Below are positions 18,280 through 26,700 of a stretch of DNA of 64,000 nucleotides, piece by piece. The position numbers were made by a program, and so were the translations under genes. The notes beneath the pieces were generated by a model, which saw nothing but the letters and a program-made list of their open reading frames with translations, did no database searches and was not told the origin of the DNA. Position 1 is the first letter of the stretch, and the number at the start of each line of letters is the position of its first letter. This DNA comes from Halohasta litchfieldiae (GTDB lineage Archaea > Halobacteriota > Halobacteria > Halobacteriales > Haloferacaceae). The DNA lies in assembly GCF_002788215.1 (NCBI RefSeq), contig NZ_CP024845.1:1-64000 (forward strand). The letters are read 5' to 3'.

Positions 18280-19107
18280 TTACCGTAGCCACGGAAGAAT
18301 GCTTCTAGATGGTCTTTGCCGGTCAATTAGAGAATCATCTCCACCTTCGTCAAGGTTCAATGCATTCTCTTGAGGATTCAAATATATTTTATCCATTGTA
18401 TCACGAACAAATTCAGCAACTATTTCACTATCTTCGCTAATCTGTTCGTCTCTTAATATTTCTCTATAACCATCTAGAGATAGTGCCATTCTTGCTCTGA
18501 ATTCATATTCTTCCATGAGTATTTTTTGCCTCCTATAATTTGAAACTGTAAACCAAACTGCTACAGATACAGATAATATGAGAAACACTTTTGCTATATT
18601 TGTATCTATTGTGGTAGTAGTACTTGTGGAAATGTCATAATATATGAAGCCTGCAAAAAGAAGTAGAACTAATATACTTCCTATTGATGCATATTTCCAA
18701 TATTCCAAATTTTGTTCTAATTGGTCTTTTCTCTCCGAGAATTGTTTCCCTAACGATGCACTAGTTGTTCTCTTAATCAATCCTCTAGCAGTCTCTTCTA
18801 GCTGTCTAATTTTCTCTTCTTTTGATAATATCTCATCTTGTTTTTCATCTAATTTGTTTAATTTATGTATAAATTCTTGTTCTTGATTTTCTAACTTATT
18901 TTTATGCGTTCTGAGTGAATAATTAGAACTTCTAGAACCATGAAGTTCGTAATTTATATTTTCAATTTTTCTATCTATTTCTCTTACTTTATTTATGTTG
19001 TCATCATTGGTTTCATTATTGATGATCTCTTGACGTTCTTGTTCTAACTGTTCTCTTTGATGTATTAGTTCAGCCAATTCTTCTTTGCTACTAGTCACTT
19101 TAACCAC
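18280..19107 (-). CDS. AT-rich coiled-coil membrane protein of unknown function
   Basis: 275 residues; family not recognised. Residues 1-130 form a long Gln/Glu/Lys-rich coiled coil (REQLEQERQEIIN, KLDEKQDEILSKEEK), then two membrane helices near 140-160 (IGSILVLLLFAGFIYY) and 170-190 (FLILSVSVAVWFTVS), then a charged C-terminal domain. The gene is strikingly AT-rich and rich in Lys, Asn and Ile, unlike all neighbours, which indicates recent transfer. An ISH3-family element begins 57 bases upstream of its start. A defence or conflict role is possible but nothing in the sequence proves it. Confidence 0.78.
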   Translation of the reverse strand: MVKVTSSKEELAELIHQREQLEQERQEIINNETNDDNINKVREIDRKIENINYELHGSRSSNYSLRTHKNKLENQEQEFIHKLNKLDEKQDEILSKEEKIRQLEETARGLIKRTTSASLGKQFSERKDQLEQNLEYWKYASIGSILVLLLFAGFIYYDISTSTTTTIDTNIAKVFLILSVSVAVWFTVSNYRRQKILMEEYEFRARMALSLDGYREILRDEQISEDSEIVAEFVRDTMDKIYLNPQENALNLDEGGDDSLIDRQRPSRSILPWLR

Positions 19108-19163
19108 CTATTTCAGCACTACCGTCATTCAACAAATACATACATTGAAATCACACCTAGATT

Positions 19164-20562
19164 CAGTACCTCACAAAGCATCCTCGGCTAGCTGTTTCTG
19201 CGGCCTGAGTTCTGTGTCGAAGCGGTTGTACTGACGGTCTCGACGAGAGAATTACGGACGGATCGACGGAGAGCTGTCGCTGTCGGCGGCGGTCAGCCGC
19301 CGACGCGACAGCGTCGCCACTCACTCCGCTGGCTTGCTCGGTCGGTGGTTAGCGGTGGAATCGGTCGTCAGGTGGCCGATTCGCGGGGACGGCCCGACGC
19401 ACCGCGAGGGCCGTCCACGCAGCTCGTCGAATCATATTGACGAACTCCTTGTACGGCCACCACCAGAGGCGACGCCCGCCTCGGCGGGGCGTCGCCACAT
19501 ACTCGTAGTGAAGGTACCGCCAGACGTTCTGTAAGAGGAGACTCACCACCACGTACAGCAGCCGTACCGTTGGATCTCGTGTTGTCGTTGTCGCTATCGC
19601 TTGCTCAAACAAGCGATAGCTTGACTCGATACCGAAGCGTTTCGAGTAGTGGTATCGAGCGTCCCGTGGTGAGTCGATGAACGGCGCGTCAGCGGCGTAG
19701 CCGTGACGCGCCACACCGTTCTCGTCATACTTCCCATTTAGGTACGTACAGTCGATGTAGACGGGAAAATCGACGGTCCAGCTGTGACCGTCGAGTTTCC
19801 CCGTCAGATCATGCTGAATGACGCGACTCCATCCTTCCGAGAGCTCTTGCTGAATCGCCTCACCCCACCGGATGATCGGGATCACGTACGCGTAATTGTG
19901 CGCCTGAAGCAGCGTGAGACACTTACTGTCGTAGAATCCGCGATCAAGGTAGACGGCCTTGACCCCGGCGTCAAGGCCGTCGAGGACACCGAAGAACTCA
20001 GCGAGGACACTACTTGCGGTATCGCCGTCTTTGAGACGGCGTACCGCCAGCGTGTAGCGTTTGTTCTTCACACGCGCGTAGAGTGTGGCATAGGCGTGGA
20101 ACGCAGTGGTTCCACGCTTCGCTACCGAGTGATAGAGGCCGTCTGTGTCGTCTTCGTCACCGTAGTAGGGCCGCAGGTGGAGGTCTGCGCAGACCTCCAC
20201 CTGTTCGGGGAGCAATTCATCGAGATCCTTTCGCAGGAGCGTGTTAGCGACTCGTTCGAGCCGTTCCGGCTCGAACTTCGTCCGAAGATGGTAGAGGACC
20301 GTGTTCCCAGCGGGTGAGTTCTGGCTCGACGCACAGAGCGTAGAGACAGAGGTCCCGTCGGCGCAAGCGCCGACGAGGACCTCATAGATGTCTTCAGCAG
20401 TGATTTCAGCGTTATTGGCTAACGAGAGCGAAACTTCCTCGTCAAGGCGGTTGACGAGAAAGTTAAGAAGCTGGTCCTCGTGGATCTCACCGTCTGCTTG
20501 TTTGGTTTTAGACACACCTTCAGCAAGCAGACGTTCTAACTAAGCGGCTTTGTGAAGTACTG
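19164..20562 (-). mobile_element. ISH3-family insertion sequence, complete
   Basis: 1399 bp. Ends are the 16-bp near-perfect inverted repeats CAGTACCTCACAAAGC (19164) and the complement of CAGTACTTCACAAAGC (ending 20562). The 5-bp target duplication AGATT is present at 19159-19163 and 20563-20567. A 5-bp duplication and a transposase of about 388 residues are normal for ISH3. The intact duplication means the element inserted here and has not since recombined. Confidence 0.94.
19349..20515 (-). CDS. ISH3-family transposase
   Basis: 388 residues starting at GTG 20515. DDE-type features: the catalytic Asp in VKAVYLDRGFYDSK (near 190), and a C-terminal Glu in RFGIESSYRLFEQA (near 300). The C-terminus ends in a basic stretch (RRAAWTALAVRRAVPAN). 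Length and motifs are those of intact ISH3 transposases, with no frameshift. It should act on the inverted repeats at 19164 and 20562. Confidence 0.93.
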   Translation of the reverse strand: MSKTKQADGEIHEDQLLNFLVNRLDEEVSLSLANNAEITAEDIYEVLVGACADGTSVSTLCASSQNSPAGNTVLYHLRTKFEPERLERVANTLLRKDLDELLPEQVEVCADLHLRPYYGDEDDTDGLYHSVAKRGTTAFHAYATLYARVKNKRYTLAVRRLKDGDTASSVLAEFFGVLDGLDAGVKAVYLDRGFYDSKCLTLLQAHNYAYVIPIIRWGEAIQQELSEGWSRVIQHDLTGKLDGHSWTVDFPVYIDCTYLNGKYDENGVARHGYAADAPFIDSPRDARYHYSKRFGIESSYRLFEQAIATTTTRDPTVRLLYVVVSLLLQNVWRYLHYEYVATPRRGGRRLWWWPYKEFVNMIRRAAWTALAVRRAVPANRPPDDRFHR

Positions 20563-20588
20563 AGATTTGATAAATGTGCGTGATACAT

Positions 20589-20846
20589 TCAACGATTATC
20601 CCATCGTCGAAGCATTTCGGCGTCTAAATCACCTCGGAGATATGCAACACCCCACGCCGTAATTTCATACATTTCTCTGTGGATTGCCCCAACAAGCTCC
20701 CGCATAATTAGTTCACGACACCGCTCACGAACTCGGGCCTCGGACGCTTGGAGGTCTCGGAACTGTTTGTCCTCAACGATCATGGCGGGCGTCGACCTCA
20801 CCGTCGATATACTGCGCTCCGTGGTCAGTACTGATAGAGACGCCAT
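20589..20846 (-). pseudogene. C-terminal fragment of a phiH1-repressor-like winged-helix protein
   Basis: The last 50 residues (ARVRERCRELIMRELVGAIH, then YEITAWGVAYLRGDLDAE) match the recognition helix and wing of the haloarchaeal phiH1-like wHTH regulators. The first helices of the domain are missing and the preceding 30 codons look random. It is therefore a decayed fragment. It sits 26 bases beyond the right end of the ISH3-family element and 127 bases from tRNA-Gly. Confidence 0.6.
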
Positions 20847-20850
20847 GTCC

Positions 20851-20962
20851 AGAACGGTTCAGTAATCCACGATCAGCGAATGTCCACAGTGGTATTGGTT
20901 CTGACCAGCTGGCTACCGCCGCGGATATGCTCGACGAGGACGACAACCCGGCATCAGCGTGA
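20851..20962 (+). pseudogene. Possible C-terminal remnant of an unidentified gene
   Basis: A frame on the plus strand reads SGIGSDQLATAADMLDEDD and ends with TGA at about 20962. The acidic, regular sequence looks like genuine haloarchaeal coding sequence, but there is no start and I do not recognise the family. It lies directly before tRNA-Gly, in the decayed accessory patch. Confidence 0.3.
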
Positions 20963-20973
20963 GAAAGCAGAGA

Positions 20974-21044
20974 TGTGCAGCCGGGGAATCGAACCCCGAT
21001 CGCTAGCTTGGAAGGCTAGAGTCTTACCATTAGACCAGCCGCAC
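20974..21044 (-). tRNA. tRNA-Gly (anticodon TCC)
   Basis: 71 bases on the minus strand. Acceptor GTGCGGC pairs with GCTGCAC; discriminator A. Anticodon stem CTAGC/GCTAG encloses CTTCCAA, giving TCC. T-arm GGTTCGATTCC is canonical. Its 3' end faces the accessory patch at 18-20.9 kb, the usual side for tRNA-targeted integration, but I found no second copy of the 3' end that would mark an attachment site. Confidence 0.93.
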
Positions 21045-21126
21045 GCAATACTGGATTGCCGGTGGCCTAACAAATCACTTTCCATTCGCTATCGGTGACT
21101 GAGAGCAGCATAATTCGGCGTCGCAG

Positions 21127-21181
21127 GTATCGGATTCCCTTCTTGCAGCAAGATGGCCCGAGTTCGAATCTCGGTCGGTAC
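21127..21181 (+). other. tRNA-like remnant (T-arm plus acceptor)
   Basis: A perfect T-arm (CCGAG TTCGAAT CTCGG, 21158-21174) abuts TCGGTAC (21175-21181), exactly as in the 3' half of a tRNA. GTATCGG at 21127-21133 can pair with TCGGTAC using two wobbles, and a small hairpin TCTTG-CAG-CAAGA lies between. There is no D-arm and no 7-base anticodon loop, so this is not a working tRNA. It may be a decayed tRNA or an integration footprint. Confidence 0.5.
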
Positions 21182-21390
21182 TTTCTATCTAACTCGCTGG
21201 CGAATACACCACCAGTCGACCCGAGTAGGTGTCCCATCCACCCCAGTCGACGGACGCTCACAGAGATGCGGGAAAATGTAATTGGAACCCACAATTCAGA
21301 ACAAGTACCTGAAAACAGCCCAGATACTGTGTGGCCGTCGACATTCTCTGTGTCGAAACGTTAAACACCGATAGCTACAAGTACCGTAGT

Positions 21391-22182
21391 ATGACACCTG
21401 ATGCCAATATAGATCGACGGAGCTACCTGAAGGCGGTCGGTGCAGTCGGCGCGAGTGGCGCACTCGCAGGCTGTACGGGCGGCAGCGACGACAGCGACGA
21501 CGGCGGAAACAACGTTATCAATCCCGGCACAGCACCCGGCTTCCCGCCGTTCGAGTACACCCAGGACGGCGAACTCGTCGGCTTCGACGTCGACCTCGCG
21601 GAGGCGGCCATCGAGCGGGCGGGCTACGAGGTCGGCGAGTGGACCGAAATCGAGTTCGACTCGCTGATCCCCTCGCTGACACAGGGTAACGTTGACCTCG
21701 TCGCCGCGGCGATGACGATCACCGAGGATCGACAACAGCAGATCGCTTTCACCGACCCCTACTACGAATCGGATCAGGCCGTCCTCGTCCGGGAAGGCGG
21801 CGATCTCAGCCCCGAAAGCGTCGACGACCTCGCGGGCGCGGTCGTCGGAGCCCAGTCCGGGACGACCGGTCAGGACGAAGTCGAAGCGTTAGTCGACGAC
21901 GGCACTGTTGCTGCTGACGATGTCCGGCAGTACGACAACTACACCCTCGGCGTACAGGACCTCGAAAACGGTAACGTCGACGTACTGATCATCGACATCC
22001 CCGTGGCGGAGAACTTCGCCGACGGACGAGCGGTCACCATCGCCTTCACCATCGAGACCGGCGAGGTCTACGGGATGGGAATGCGACAGGACGACGACCG
22101 ACTCGCCGATATCAACGACGCGCTCGCCGAAATGCAGGAGGACGGCACCTACGACGAGCTCGTCACCGAGTGGTTCGAATAA
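21391..22182 (+). CDS. Polar amino acid ABC transporter substrate-binding lipoprotein
   Basis: 263 residues. Tat signal with RRSYLKAVGAVG and lipobox LAGC (Cys near residue 28), then an acidic Asp/Ser/Gly linker, so it is a Tat-exported, membrane-anchored lipoprotein. The mature part is a family 3 solute-binding protein: PPFEYTQDGELVGFDVDLAE near 48 and LTQGNVDLVAAAMTITEDR near 95. Ligand is probably a polar or basic amino acid. A TATA-like GTTAAAC lies about 28 bases before ATG 21391. First gene of a four-gene operon. Confidence 0.93.
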   Translation: MTPDANIDRRSYLKAVGAVGASGALAGCTGGSDDSDDGGNNVINPGTAPGFPPFEYTQDGELVGFDVDLAEAAIERAGYEVGEWTEIEFDSLIPSLTQGNVDLVAAAMTITEDRQQQIAFTDPYYESDQAVLVREGGDLSPESVDDLAGAVVGAQSGTTGQDEVEALVDDGTVAADDVRQYDNYTLGVQDLENGNVDVLIIDIPVAENFADGRAVTIAFTIETGEVYGMGMRQDDDRLADINDALAEMQEDGTYDELVTEWFE

Positions 22183-22186
22183 CACG

Positions 22187-22903
22187 ATGGAGCCGGGAGT
22201 CCTGCAGGCGACCGATTGGCAGTTCATCTTCGCCAATCGGCAGACCCTGCTTTTGGGTGTCGTCGTCACCGTTCTCCTGACAGCGACGAGTCTTACCCTT
22301 GGCTTTGCCCTCGGCTTTCCTGCTGGGGCCATCGAGGTCTACGGCGATAGCTGGCTTGCGTCGACCGTCAACACTGCCGGGATCGTCCTGCGCGGGACGC
22401 CGATCGTCGTGCTGATCTTCCTGTTCCACTTCGGGCTGCCGATCCCACAGCTGGGGACCGTACCGGTGATCGACATGAAGCTCGCCGTGTTCGTCGCGGC
22501 AATGCTGGCTCTCGGGCTGCGGAGTGCGGCCTATCAGGGCCAAGTATTCAGAGGATCGATCCAGTCGATCAGCGAGGGCCAGCTTGAGGCTGCCCGATCA
22601 GTTGGCATGAGTAAACGACAGGCGATCAGGCACGTCGTCTTTCCGCAGGCGGTCCGTCGGTCGCTGCCGGGGTTCCAAAACGAGTTTACTATCGTTCTTA
22701 AAGACACCAGCGTCGCCATTGGGATCGGGCTGGCCGAACTGTTGACCCGTGCCGAGCGACTCTATCTCCAGCCCGGCCGCGATACCGCGGTGATCGAGGT
22801 CCTCATCGTGATCAGTATGATCTACTTCGTGCTCACGTTCACGACGAACCGAGCACTCGACTACGTCCACAGTCGGTATGCGATTCCAGGTGGCAACTCA
22901 TGA
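22187..22903 (+). CDS. Amino acid ABC transporter permease (HisM/GlnP family)
   Basis: 238 residues with five membrane helices. The transporter-coupling loop is LRSAAYQGQVFRGSIQSISE followed by GQLEAARSVGMSKRQAIRH (near residues 105-150), the EAA motif of polar amino acid permeases. Starts 4 bases after the binding-protein stop; its end overlaps the ATPase gene by 4 bases, indicating coupled translation. Confidence 0.92.
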   Translation: MEPGVLQATDWQFIFANRQTLLLGVVVTVLLTATSLTLGFALGFPAGAIEVYGDSWLASTVNTAGIVLRGTPIVVLIFLFHFGLPIPQLGTVPVIDMKLAVFVAAMLALGLRSAAYQGQVFRGSIQSISEGQLEAARSVGMSKRQAIRHVVFPQAVRRSLPGFQNEFTIVLKDTSVAIGIGLAELLTRAERLYLQPGRDTAVIEVLIVISMIYFVLTFTTNRALDYVHSRYAIPGGNS

Positions 22904-23634
22904 GTTTACTACGCGTCGACAATGTCGACAAATCCTACGGCGACGAACCGGTACTGAACGATGTGAGCTTCGCGATGGACCGCCAGCAGGTCGAAGTCAT
23001 CGTCGGGCCCAGCGGCTCGGGGAAGTCGACGCTGCTCCGGTGTATCAACCGGCTCACCGAGATCGACAGCGGCGAGATCTATCTCGACGACGAGGAGATT
23101 CACTCGGTCGACGAAAACGAACTCCGTCGCCGGGTCGGGATGGTCTTTCAGGATTTCAACCTCTTTGCCCATCTCACCGCTCGCGGTAATATTACACTCG
23201 GCCTACGCGAAGTGCTGGGGCTCTCGACGGAGGAGGCCAACGCGAAGGCCGACGACTATCTCGACCGGGTCGGCCTCGCGGACCAAGCCAAGTCGTATCC
23301 CGCAGAGCTGTCGGGTGGCCAACAACAGCGAGTGGGGATCGCCCGCGCGCTGGCGATGGACCCAGAACTCATCCTCTTCGACGAGCCGACGAGTGCGCTT
23401 GATCCAGAACTTATCGGCGAGGTGCTGACGGTGATGGAGGACCTCGCCGAGGAGGGGATGACAATGCTCTGTGTCACCCACGAGATGGGCTTTGCCCGCT
23501 CGGCCGCCGACACGATCACGTTCCTCGATGATGGCGAGATCATCGAGCGAGGGCCACCCGAACAGCTGTTCGAAAACCCCGAACACGACCGCACACGGAC
23601 ATTCCTCGGCGAACTGACAGACCTCAACCGATGA
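22900..23634 (+). CDS. Amino acid ABC transporter ATP-binding protein (GlnQ-like)
   Basis: 244 residues, normal length. Walker A GPSGSGKSTLL near residue 35, Q-loop VFQDFNLF near 86, signature LSGGQQQR near 140, Walker B LILFDEPTSALDPE near 158 and switch His in CVTHEMGFA near 195. It powers the transporter with the permeases on both sides. ATGA overlaps at both ends show translational coupling. Confidence 0.95.
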   Translation: MSLLRVDNVDKSYGDEPVLNDVSFAMDRQQVEVIVGPSGSGKSTLLRCINRLTEIDSGEIYLDDEEIHSVDENELRRRVGMVFQDFNLFAHLTARGNITLGLREVLGLSTEEANAKADDYLDRVGLADQAKSYPAELSGGQQQRVGIARALAMDPELILFDEPTSALDPELIGEVLTVMEDLAEEGMTMLCVTHEMGFARSAADTITFLDDGEIIERGPPEQLFENPEHDRTRTFLGELTDLNR

Positions 23635-24647
23635 GCACCGAAACAGTCGACTCGGCCGTCGGAACCATCCGCGGTCGGAAAAAAGTGGTCGCCGGGGTTG
23701 TCGGTGGGGCGCTGTGGCTGTGGCTGCTCGCACGGTGGGCTGTCCATAACACGCTGCTTGACAGCATATTTACTGCTATCGGGCTTCCGGACCTCGTCCA
23801 CTCGGAGGTGCGTGTCGGGGTCCGGGAGCCGTGGATTCCGGCAGCGCCGTTTCAGGCCGTTGCCGATGCTATCGGTGGTATTGCGGCCGCGGTTGGCCCG
23901 GCGAACTTCCTCTTCGAGTGGCTAGCGTGGCCCTTTGAGCTCGCGGCGTTCGCCACGTCGACCGGACCAGCGCTGGCTGAAGGGGCATTCATCACTGTCT
24001 ATCTGACGGTGTTTTCGATGGTCTTCGGACTCGTGATCGCGGTGCCGCTTGCAGTGACGCGTGTCTACGGGGGACCGGTCAGCAGTCGACTCTCGATGGC
24101 CTACACCGAGTTGATTCGCGGGACGCCGCTGTTGGCACAGCTGTTTTTCTTCTACTTCGGGCTGCCGCTGGCGGGGATCATCGGGAGCTTCGGGATCATG
24201 GAACTCTCCGGGATGCCACGGGCCGCGGCTGTCGTGGCCATCATCGCTTTTACGATCAACTCCTCGGCGTATCAGGCCGAATACATTCGGGCTGCCCTCC
24301 AATCGGTCGACGAAGGGCAGTTAACGGCCGCCCGCGCGGTTGGCCTCTCGAAACGGAAGGGGATTCGCCACATCGTCCTCCCGCAGGGGCTTCGGTTCGC
24401 CATTCCAGGGTGGACCAATGAGTTTGTCTACCTGATCAAATACTCCTCGCTGGCCGCCTTTATTACGGTCCCCGAGATGTTCCGGCGGGCCCGCGATATC
24501 GGCTCGGATACGTTCCAGTACACCGAGATATACGTCGTCGTCGGGCTCTGTTACCTCGGTTTAGTGATCACGACTGCGATGCTGATGAATCGACTCGAAG
24601 ACCGCCTTGCCGTGCCGGGCGTTGGACAGTCAGCCGGTCGAGAGTAA
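23631..24647 (+). CDS. Amino acid ABC transporter permease, long form
   Basis: 338 residues. The C-terminal 200 residues match the HisM/GlnP permease domain with the EAA-type loop SSAYQAEYIRAALQSVDEGQ then LTAARAVGLSKRKGIRH (near 210-245). An extra N-terminal 100 residues hold one membrane helix and an exposed segment between residues 45 and 90, absent from the partner permease. Last gene of the operon; presumably forms a heterodimer with the 22187-22903 product. Confidence 0.92.
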   Translation: MSTETVDSAVGTIRGRKKVVAGVVGGALWLWLLARWAVHNTLLDSIFTAIGLPDLVHSEVRVGVREPWIPAAPFQAVADAIGGIAAAVGPANFLFEWLAWPFELAAFATSTGPALAEGAFITVYLTVFSMVFGLVIAVPLAVTRVYGGPVSSRLSMAYTELIRGTPLLAQLFFFYFGLPLAGIIGSFGIMELSGMPRAAAVVAIIAFTINSSAYQAEYIRAALQSVDEGQLTAARAVGLSKRKGIRHIVLPQGLRFAIPGWTNEFVYLIKYSSLAAFITVPEMFRRARDIGSDTFQYTEIYVVVGLCYLGLVITTAMLMNRLEDRLAVPGVGQSAGRE

Positions 24648-25049
24648 CAACCGCCGTCTCGCTTGAACGGAGCAAGTTTCGGCCGACATCGTAGCTATCG
24701 GTGGGCTATTGGAGGACCTAAGCCAGCTCGTGGCCCAAGCTCAAATCCAGACAACAGAGTCGACTGAGGACAACCGGCTTTCAGTCGACAGAGGCCGGTC
24801 ACCAATCACGGTTTTACCGAAGTAGGCAATGCATACTGGCTACAGACGTATAGTAGGAACTCTATACTAGCTCTTACAGAGTGGTAGCTAATTCATACTG
24901 AAGTATAGCCTCCCAATCTGCAGTGTATGGCCCTCCATTCGGATTCGACTGCCAACAGACGTTTGGCCCACACTAACAGCCAACACCGCCAGCGTGAGTT
25001 CGGCGACAGTCGACAGTATATTCGAATTAACGCACGAATTGAGCGACCA
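24648..25049. other. Intergenic region with short palindromes, no gene seen
   Basis: About 400 bases. It holds the inverted repeat GTATAG-8-CTATAC (24848-24867) and the palindrome ATACT-GA-AGTAT (24895-24906), which together with GCATACTGGC (24830) look like operator-type sites, and an AT-rich TATATT (25014-25020) ahead of the next small gene. No convincing coding sequence on either strand. Confidence 0.5.
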
Positions 25050-25286
25050 ATGAACAGTCACGGCGCACTGCGGTTGTCGGCTGCCGATGGCCAACGAACG
25101 TTTCAGATCGTCGACTACGCGACCGACGACCTCCGAGTGGCGTTGGCTGATGGTGTCGATGGCGAGACGGTTACGGTCCGACTCGTCGCGCTCGGCTCGC
25201 GGGGTGATGCATGGCGCGTGGTTGCGGTCGAACCGACCGAGCAGTCTGACAGGGTGAGTCATATACCAGTCAATATCGGTGACTGA
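25050..25286 (+). CDS. Small conserved-looking haloarchaeal protein, function unknown
   Basis: 78 residues from ATG 25050 (MNSHGALRLSAADGQRTFQI). Alternating hydrophobic and polar residues suggest a small beta-sheet protein; no motif I recognise. The frame is open back to 24927, but a TATA-like TATATTCG lies about 33 bases before ATG 25050 and the upstream residues are low-complexity, so the shorter start is chosen. Confidence 0.55.
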   Translation: MNSHGALRLSAADGQRTFQIVDYATDDLRVALADGVDGETVTVRLVALGSRGDAWRVVAVEPTEQSDRVSHIPVNIGD

Positions 25287-25382
25287 ATCATTTAAACTGA
25301 GAAATATTCGTGGGCGTGTTGATTCCAATGAGATGGATCGTGTTGGACAACCCATATATTACAGTCCCCACAACGAGCAGGT

Positions 25383-25595
25383 ATGATCCCTGAACAAAAT
25401 GTCGGCGGCACGGATCGACTCCTCCGCGCAGCATTCGCAGTCGTCTTCACAGTCCTCGCAGTTACTGCGATCCGGAAACGGAACTACTACCTACTTTTGA
25501 GTGCCGGACTGGGAGCTATCGGTCTCGGTTTCAACGCCGTCACCTGTTTCTGCGGGTTGAACGAAGCACTCGGCATCGACACTACTGAAGAGTAG
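25383..25595 (+). CDS. DUF2892 (YgaP-like) membrane protein
   Basis: 70 residues. Signature NVGGTDRLLRAAFAVVF at the start, then two membrane helices and FNAVTCFCGLNEALGI at the end, the pattern of the DUF2892 inner-membrane family. Function unknown; family members are often fused to rhodanese domains. A TATA element CATATATTA lies about 28 bases before ATG 25383. The gene end overlaps the convergent ParB-like gene by 14 bases. Confidence 0.85.
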   Translation: MIPEQNVGGTDRLLRAAFAVVFTVLAVTAIRKRNYYLLLSAGLGAIGLGFNAVTCFCGLNEALGIDTTEE

Positions 25596-26472
25596 CGACG
25601 CTCTGTTCTTCGTTTTCGGTCGACGCCAATCCGGCCAGATCCGGGTGCGATTGAAGCCGGTCGGGAAGCGATTCCAAGGTGGTCGACCCACTGGCGACTC
25701 GGTCCCGAACCTGTTGCCACTGGCTGTGCCGAACGAGGATGACGACCGGCACCGCCTCCAACCCCAGCAGTTTGGCAATCGCCAGCCGGTTCCGTCCGTC
25801 GTAAAACAGCAGTTCACCATCCCGACCGACCATCAGCGCAATTTCGCCGTCGACCGTTTGAGCGTACGTATTCGACCGGGCGTGATCGAACGGATTAGCG
25901 GTCGACGCCTGAAGCTCCGCCTGTGTACTGTATCCATCGGCCTCAACGGTACTGTAAAGCGCATCGATCCCCTGACAGCGCCGGTCGAGATCCGAACGGG
26001 AGCGACATCTCCAAGGATCGCCACCCGCCTCGATAACGTCGAGACACTGTGCGTAGAGATCGGTCTCGGGCCACCGCACCCCCTCCTCGAAATGAGACTG
26101 AAATGACCGATAGATGACCGACTCCGAGAAGGGTCGACGCCCGGTGTCCCAATCGCCATCGAGCACGCGACCGGCAAAGTGGTAGTTCGGGAGCGTAAAC
26201 CGGTCGGGAATCGCCGTACTGCAGTCGCCCGATAACTCCTGCCACGAGATCGAATCGGTGATCTCGGTGGGGTCGACCCAGTAGACGCGGTAAGGATTGG
26301 TCGGAGCGTCATGCCGAAGCCAAGTCTGGAGACGAGCCGCATCAACGATCAGCTTCGCACAGCCGTCCCGCAGTCGGTACAGTGTGGGTTCGACGGTTGG
26401 ATGCTTCTTCATAAACCCCGTGGCAGTGGTCCGAAACCGATGGACGAGCGTGTGATAGGTCTCCTGAATCAT
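25582..26472 (-). CDS. ParB-like fold protein, haloarchaeal, function unknown
   Basis: 296 residues. The C-terminal part carries DGELLFYDGRNRLAIAKLLG followed by VPVVILVRHSQWQQVRD (near 220-260), the ParB/Spo0J-like nuclease core in which a Gly/Arg/Asn/Arg motif precedes a helix. The N-terminus is helical, with a Trp/Tyr-rich middle region. No HTH is visible, so it is not a classic partition protein. Related stand-alone proteins occur in haloarchaeal genomes, sometimes near glycosylation genes; the role is unknown. Confidence 0.65.
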   Translation of the reverse strand: MIQETYHTLVHRFRTTATGFMKKHPTVEPTLYRLRDGCAKLIVDAARLQTWLRHDAPTNPYRVYWVDPTEITDSISWQELSGDCSTAIPDRFTLPNYHFAGRVLDGDWDTGRRPFSESVIYRSFQSHFEEGVRWPETDLYAQCLDVIEAGGDPWRCRSRSDLDRRCQGIDALYSTVEADGYSTQAELQASTANPFDHARSNTYAQTVDGEIALMVGRDGELLFYDGRNRLAIAKLLGLEAVPVVILVRHSQWQQVRDRVASGSTTLESLPDRLQSHPDLAGLASTENEEQSVATLQ

Positions 26473-26700
26473 GGCTGGAGGGAAGCAGCAGTAGCGACCA
26501 GTCGACGAGTAGTGTAACGGAAGTGTCTGTCAGCAAATAAAGGTAATTCTGTGAATAAAGATGGTCTCGAAATCGGTATTGTGTGGCTGTAATGCAGAGC
26601 GACAGGTCGAAGCGAGTGTCGAAGCCGATAGATACAGATAGCCACACCGAAATCACCGAACAATGATCGGAGCCGACGCACCCACAGGAGGTAACTGTCG

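Noticed and set aside
18047..18292. 81-codon minus-strand frame next to the AT-rich gene.
   Set aside because: It has no recognisable motif, no start signal, and it overlaps the end of the AT-rich gene in another frame.
20974..21044. tRNA-Gly as an attachment site of an integrated element.
   Set aside because: No second copy of the tRNA 3' end and no integrase gene were found in the window.
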